Positions 60,547 to 64,000 of a stretch of 64,000 nucleotides of DNA are shown here, one piece after another; within the stretch, counting starts at the first letter, position 1; every line of letters starts with the position of its first letter. This DNA comes from a bacterium. GTDB taxonomy: Bacteria; Spirochaetota; Leptospiria; Leptospirales; Leptonemataceae. Below the pieces are notes generated by a model. It ran no database searches. It saw only the letters and a list, made by a program, of their open reading frames with translations, and was not told the DNA's origin. The stretch is taken from positions 620,001-684,000 of the forward strand of contig JANSYA010000002.1 of assembly GCA_024742665.1 (NCBI GenBank), read 5' to 3'. The position numbers were made by a program, and so were the translations under genes.

Positions 60547-61298
60547 TTAGACTTTGACCGGCTCTTTGATCGAAGTCGCAAGATACTCGCGATTCATCCT
60601 GGCGATGAATTTCACGGGGATCTCTTTCGGACAGGCCGCTTCGCACTCGTACTGATTCGTGCAATTGCCGAATGCTTCGTTGTCCATCTGGGCGACCATG
60701 GCCTGAGCGCGACGCGTCGCTTCCGGCTTGCCCTGAGGCAGCATATTCAGATGCGAAACCTTCGCCGAAACGAAAAGCATCGCCGACGCGTTTTTACACG
60801 CGGCGACGCAGGCCCCGCAGCCGATGCACTGGGCCGCGTCCATCGCGTCGTCGGCGATGGTTTTCGAGATCGGGATCTCGTTGGCGTCCGGCGCGGTTCC
60901 GGTGTTCGCGGAAATAAAGCCGCCCTTTTGAATTATACGATCGAAAGCGGTGCGATCGACCATCAGGTCTTTGATGATCGGGAAGGCCTTCGCTCGCCAG
61001 GGTTCGATAAAGATCGTGTCGCCGTCTTTGAATTTGCGCATGTGCAGCTGGCAGGTCGTGGTCGCCTTTTCGGGACCGTGAGGCACCCCGTTGATTACGA
61101 GACTGCAAGCGCCGCAAATGCCTTCGCGACAGTCGTGATCAAAGACGACCGGCTCTTCGCCTTTCGCGACCAGACTTTCATTTAATACGTCGAGCATTTC
61201 CAAGAAGGACATATGCTCGGAAGCTTCGACCGGATAAGATTCAATGCGGCCTTTTTCGTTCGGGCCGTTCTGGCGCCATATTTTCAGAGTCAGATTCA

Positions 61299-61299
<1 letters not shown>
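60547..61299 (-). CDS. sdhB: Succinate dehydrogenase iron-sulfur subunit
   Basis: A 250-residue subunit: the N-terminal 2Fe-2S motif [19 protein letters not shown] with the later Cys in TTTCQLH, then the C-terminal [15 protein letters not shown] and [20 protein letters not shown] motifs for the 4Fe-4S and 3Fe-4S centres. Electron flow is from FAD in SdhA to quinone via SdhC. The length and the [16 protein letters not shown] part fit the three-gene (type B) SDH/fumarate reductase group. The ATG overlaps the sdhA stop by one base (TAATG). It is the last gene of the operon. Confidence 0.95.
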
Positions 61300-63215
<1,916 letters not shown>

Positions 63216-63256
63216 TGAATATCCCCTTTGTTAGTATTGCGTCGAGTCCATCGCGC

Positions 63257-63943
63257 TTATTGCAGGCGCAGCACGCCCAGCCAGACTGCGACCGGCAGCG
63301 ATGAATAACCGAAAAAGATCAGCACGCCGAAGATCGTTCCGACGCGTTTGAAATTCGCGTCGAAGCGCGGACTGTTCCAGCCAATCGATTGAAACATGCT
63401 CGGCAGACCATGGCTCAAGTGCAGCGCGAGAATCGCCATGGCGATAATATAACCAATGCCGATCGGAACGGCCTGAAAAGCGACGACCATCATGCTATAA
63501 ACGTCGTGGCGTCCAAGCTCGTCGTGCAAATTCGCGTAAGCCGGATTCACCAGAAAGATCGTAAAGTGCGCGAGATGAAACAAAATGAAAGCGAGCACCA
63601 GCATACCGGTCCAGATCATCGTGCGCGAAGCAAACGAGGCCTGGACAGTATTGTTGTATTGATACCCAACGCCGCCGCGCGCGCGCTTGTTTTCGATCGA
63701 CAGATTGATGGCGAGACCAACGTGCACGATGAAAGTCAGCAGCAGACCGGAACGCGCGCCCCACAGAATCGCAGGATTCGATTTTAATGCGAAGGCGTAG
63801 CTGTTGATTGCGTCAGGTCCGGCGAACATCAGAAAGTGACCGGCCAGGTGCACGATCGTGAAGAGGATCAAACCGACGCCGGTTAAAGCCATCACGGCTT
63901 TGCGGCCCACGGATGAGCCGAAAATCTTTTGCGGGAGAATCAT
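63257..63943 (-). CDS. sdhC: Succinate dehydrogenase cytochrome b subunit (type B)
   Basis: A 228-residue membrane subunit with five hydrophobic helices: SSVGRKAVMALTGVGLILFTIVHLAGHFLMF at the start, IVHVGLAINLSIENKRARG, FASRTMIWTGMLVLAFILFHLAHF, YIIAMAILALHLSHGLPSMFQSIGWN and FGVLIFFGYSSLPVAVWL. Several in-membrane His residues are candidate haem ligands, as in the one-subunit cytochrome b558. It anchors SdhA/B and passes electrons to quinone. The ATG at 63943 fits the family start; the frame runs open to the right edge of the window. The operon promoter is probably just beyond the edge or in 63944-64000. Confidence 0.93.
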   Translation of the reverse strand: MILPQKIFGSSVGRKAVMALTGVGLILFTIVHLAGHFLMFAGPDAINSYAFALKSNPAILWGARSGLLLTFIVHVGLAINLSIENKRARGGVGYQYNNTVQASFASRTMIWTGMLVLAFILFHLAHFTIFLVNPAYANLHDELGRHDVYSMMVVAFQAVPIGIGYIIAMAILALHLSHGLPSMFQSIGWNSPRFDANFKRVGTIFGVLIFFGYSSLPVAVWLGVLRLQ

Positions 63944-64000
63944 ATTGGTGGTGTTGCTCCTTATAAGTCCCTGAATATAAATGCGAACGAGTCGCAACAA

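Overview
The window is a GC-rich (about 60% by eye), gene-dense bacterial chromosome segment from a diderm. The best fit is a spirochaete of the order Leptospirales. The main evidence is a tandem pair of FlaA periplasmic-flagellum sheath proteins in the flaA2-flaA1 order, behind a sigma-28-like promoter. Tandem lipoproteins resembling leptospiral LipL21, many small lipoproteins with loose lipoboxes, LPS genes (hldD and an LptE-like lipoprotein) and a 7TM-SpoIIE phosphatase agree with this. The GC content is higher than I would expect for Leptospira, so an environmental or uncultured relative is likely. This placement is inference from gene content; no 16S rRNA or other marker RNA is present.

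Layout. 1-8.7 kb: an ARPP-1-like protein cut by the left edge, DNA polymerase II (polB), a prohibitin-family protein, an MsbA-type exporter coupled to a membrane protein of unknown function, and metY. 8.7-17.7 kb, all on the minus strand: lon, modA, modB and modC run head to tail with overlapping or close junctions, followed by a 7TM receptor-SpoIIE phosphatase and a lipoprotein. 18-26.7 kb: an HtrA-type protease, an acyl-CoA carboxylase carboxyltransferase subunit followed by a hairpin and a 63-bp tandem repeat, an outer-membrane beta-barrel, a LemA/TPM pair, MscS, two murein-cleaving-type proteins and DoxX. 26.7-28.5 kb: two LipL21-like lipoproteins and the broken remnant of a third, with terminators between them.

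28.7-36.4 kb: a DUF2079 membrane protein, a lone Hpt protein and a five-gene minus-strand operon (ABC ATPase, ABC-2 permease, GldG-like, DUF4340, LptE-like). 36.6-48.5 kb: a TPR protein and TldD-like protease; a BioF-like enzyme divergent from an HDAC-family amidohydrolase and an alpha/beta hydrolase; an ArsR-AHSA1-DUF899 stress cassette with hairpin repeats; a leucine-rich-repeat protein; a LysM membrane protein; hldD. 48.5-52.7 kb: an orphan ParA, flaA2-flaA1 with an array of 3' hairpins, and two small lipoproteins. 52.7-60.4 kb: a DUF4328 protein, an SDR-acyltransferase pair, a methyltransferase with a histone-H1-like tail coupled to a flavin oxidoreductase and followed by pyrC, a metallo-beta-lactamase-fold lipoprotein and a GNAT acetyltransferase. 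60.5-64 kb: sdhC-sdhA-sdhB.

Most of this is core or envelope metabolism, and I see no prophage, IS element, CRISPR array, rRNA or tRNA. The most distinctive signals are: (i) low-complexity, linker-like insertions in several conserved enzymes, including a perfect ten-copy hexanucleotide repeat in the MsbA-like exporter; (ii) several families of short intergenic hairpin repeats; (iii) the Gld-like ABC/DUF4340/LptE-like envelope operon; and (iv) the expanded LipL21-like locus. None of these is proven to be a new system. The envelope operon is the best candidate.
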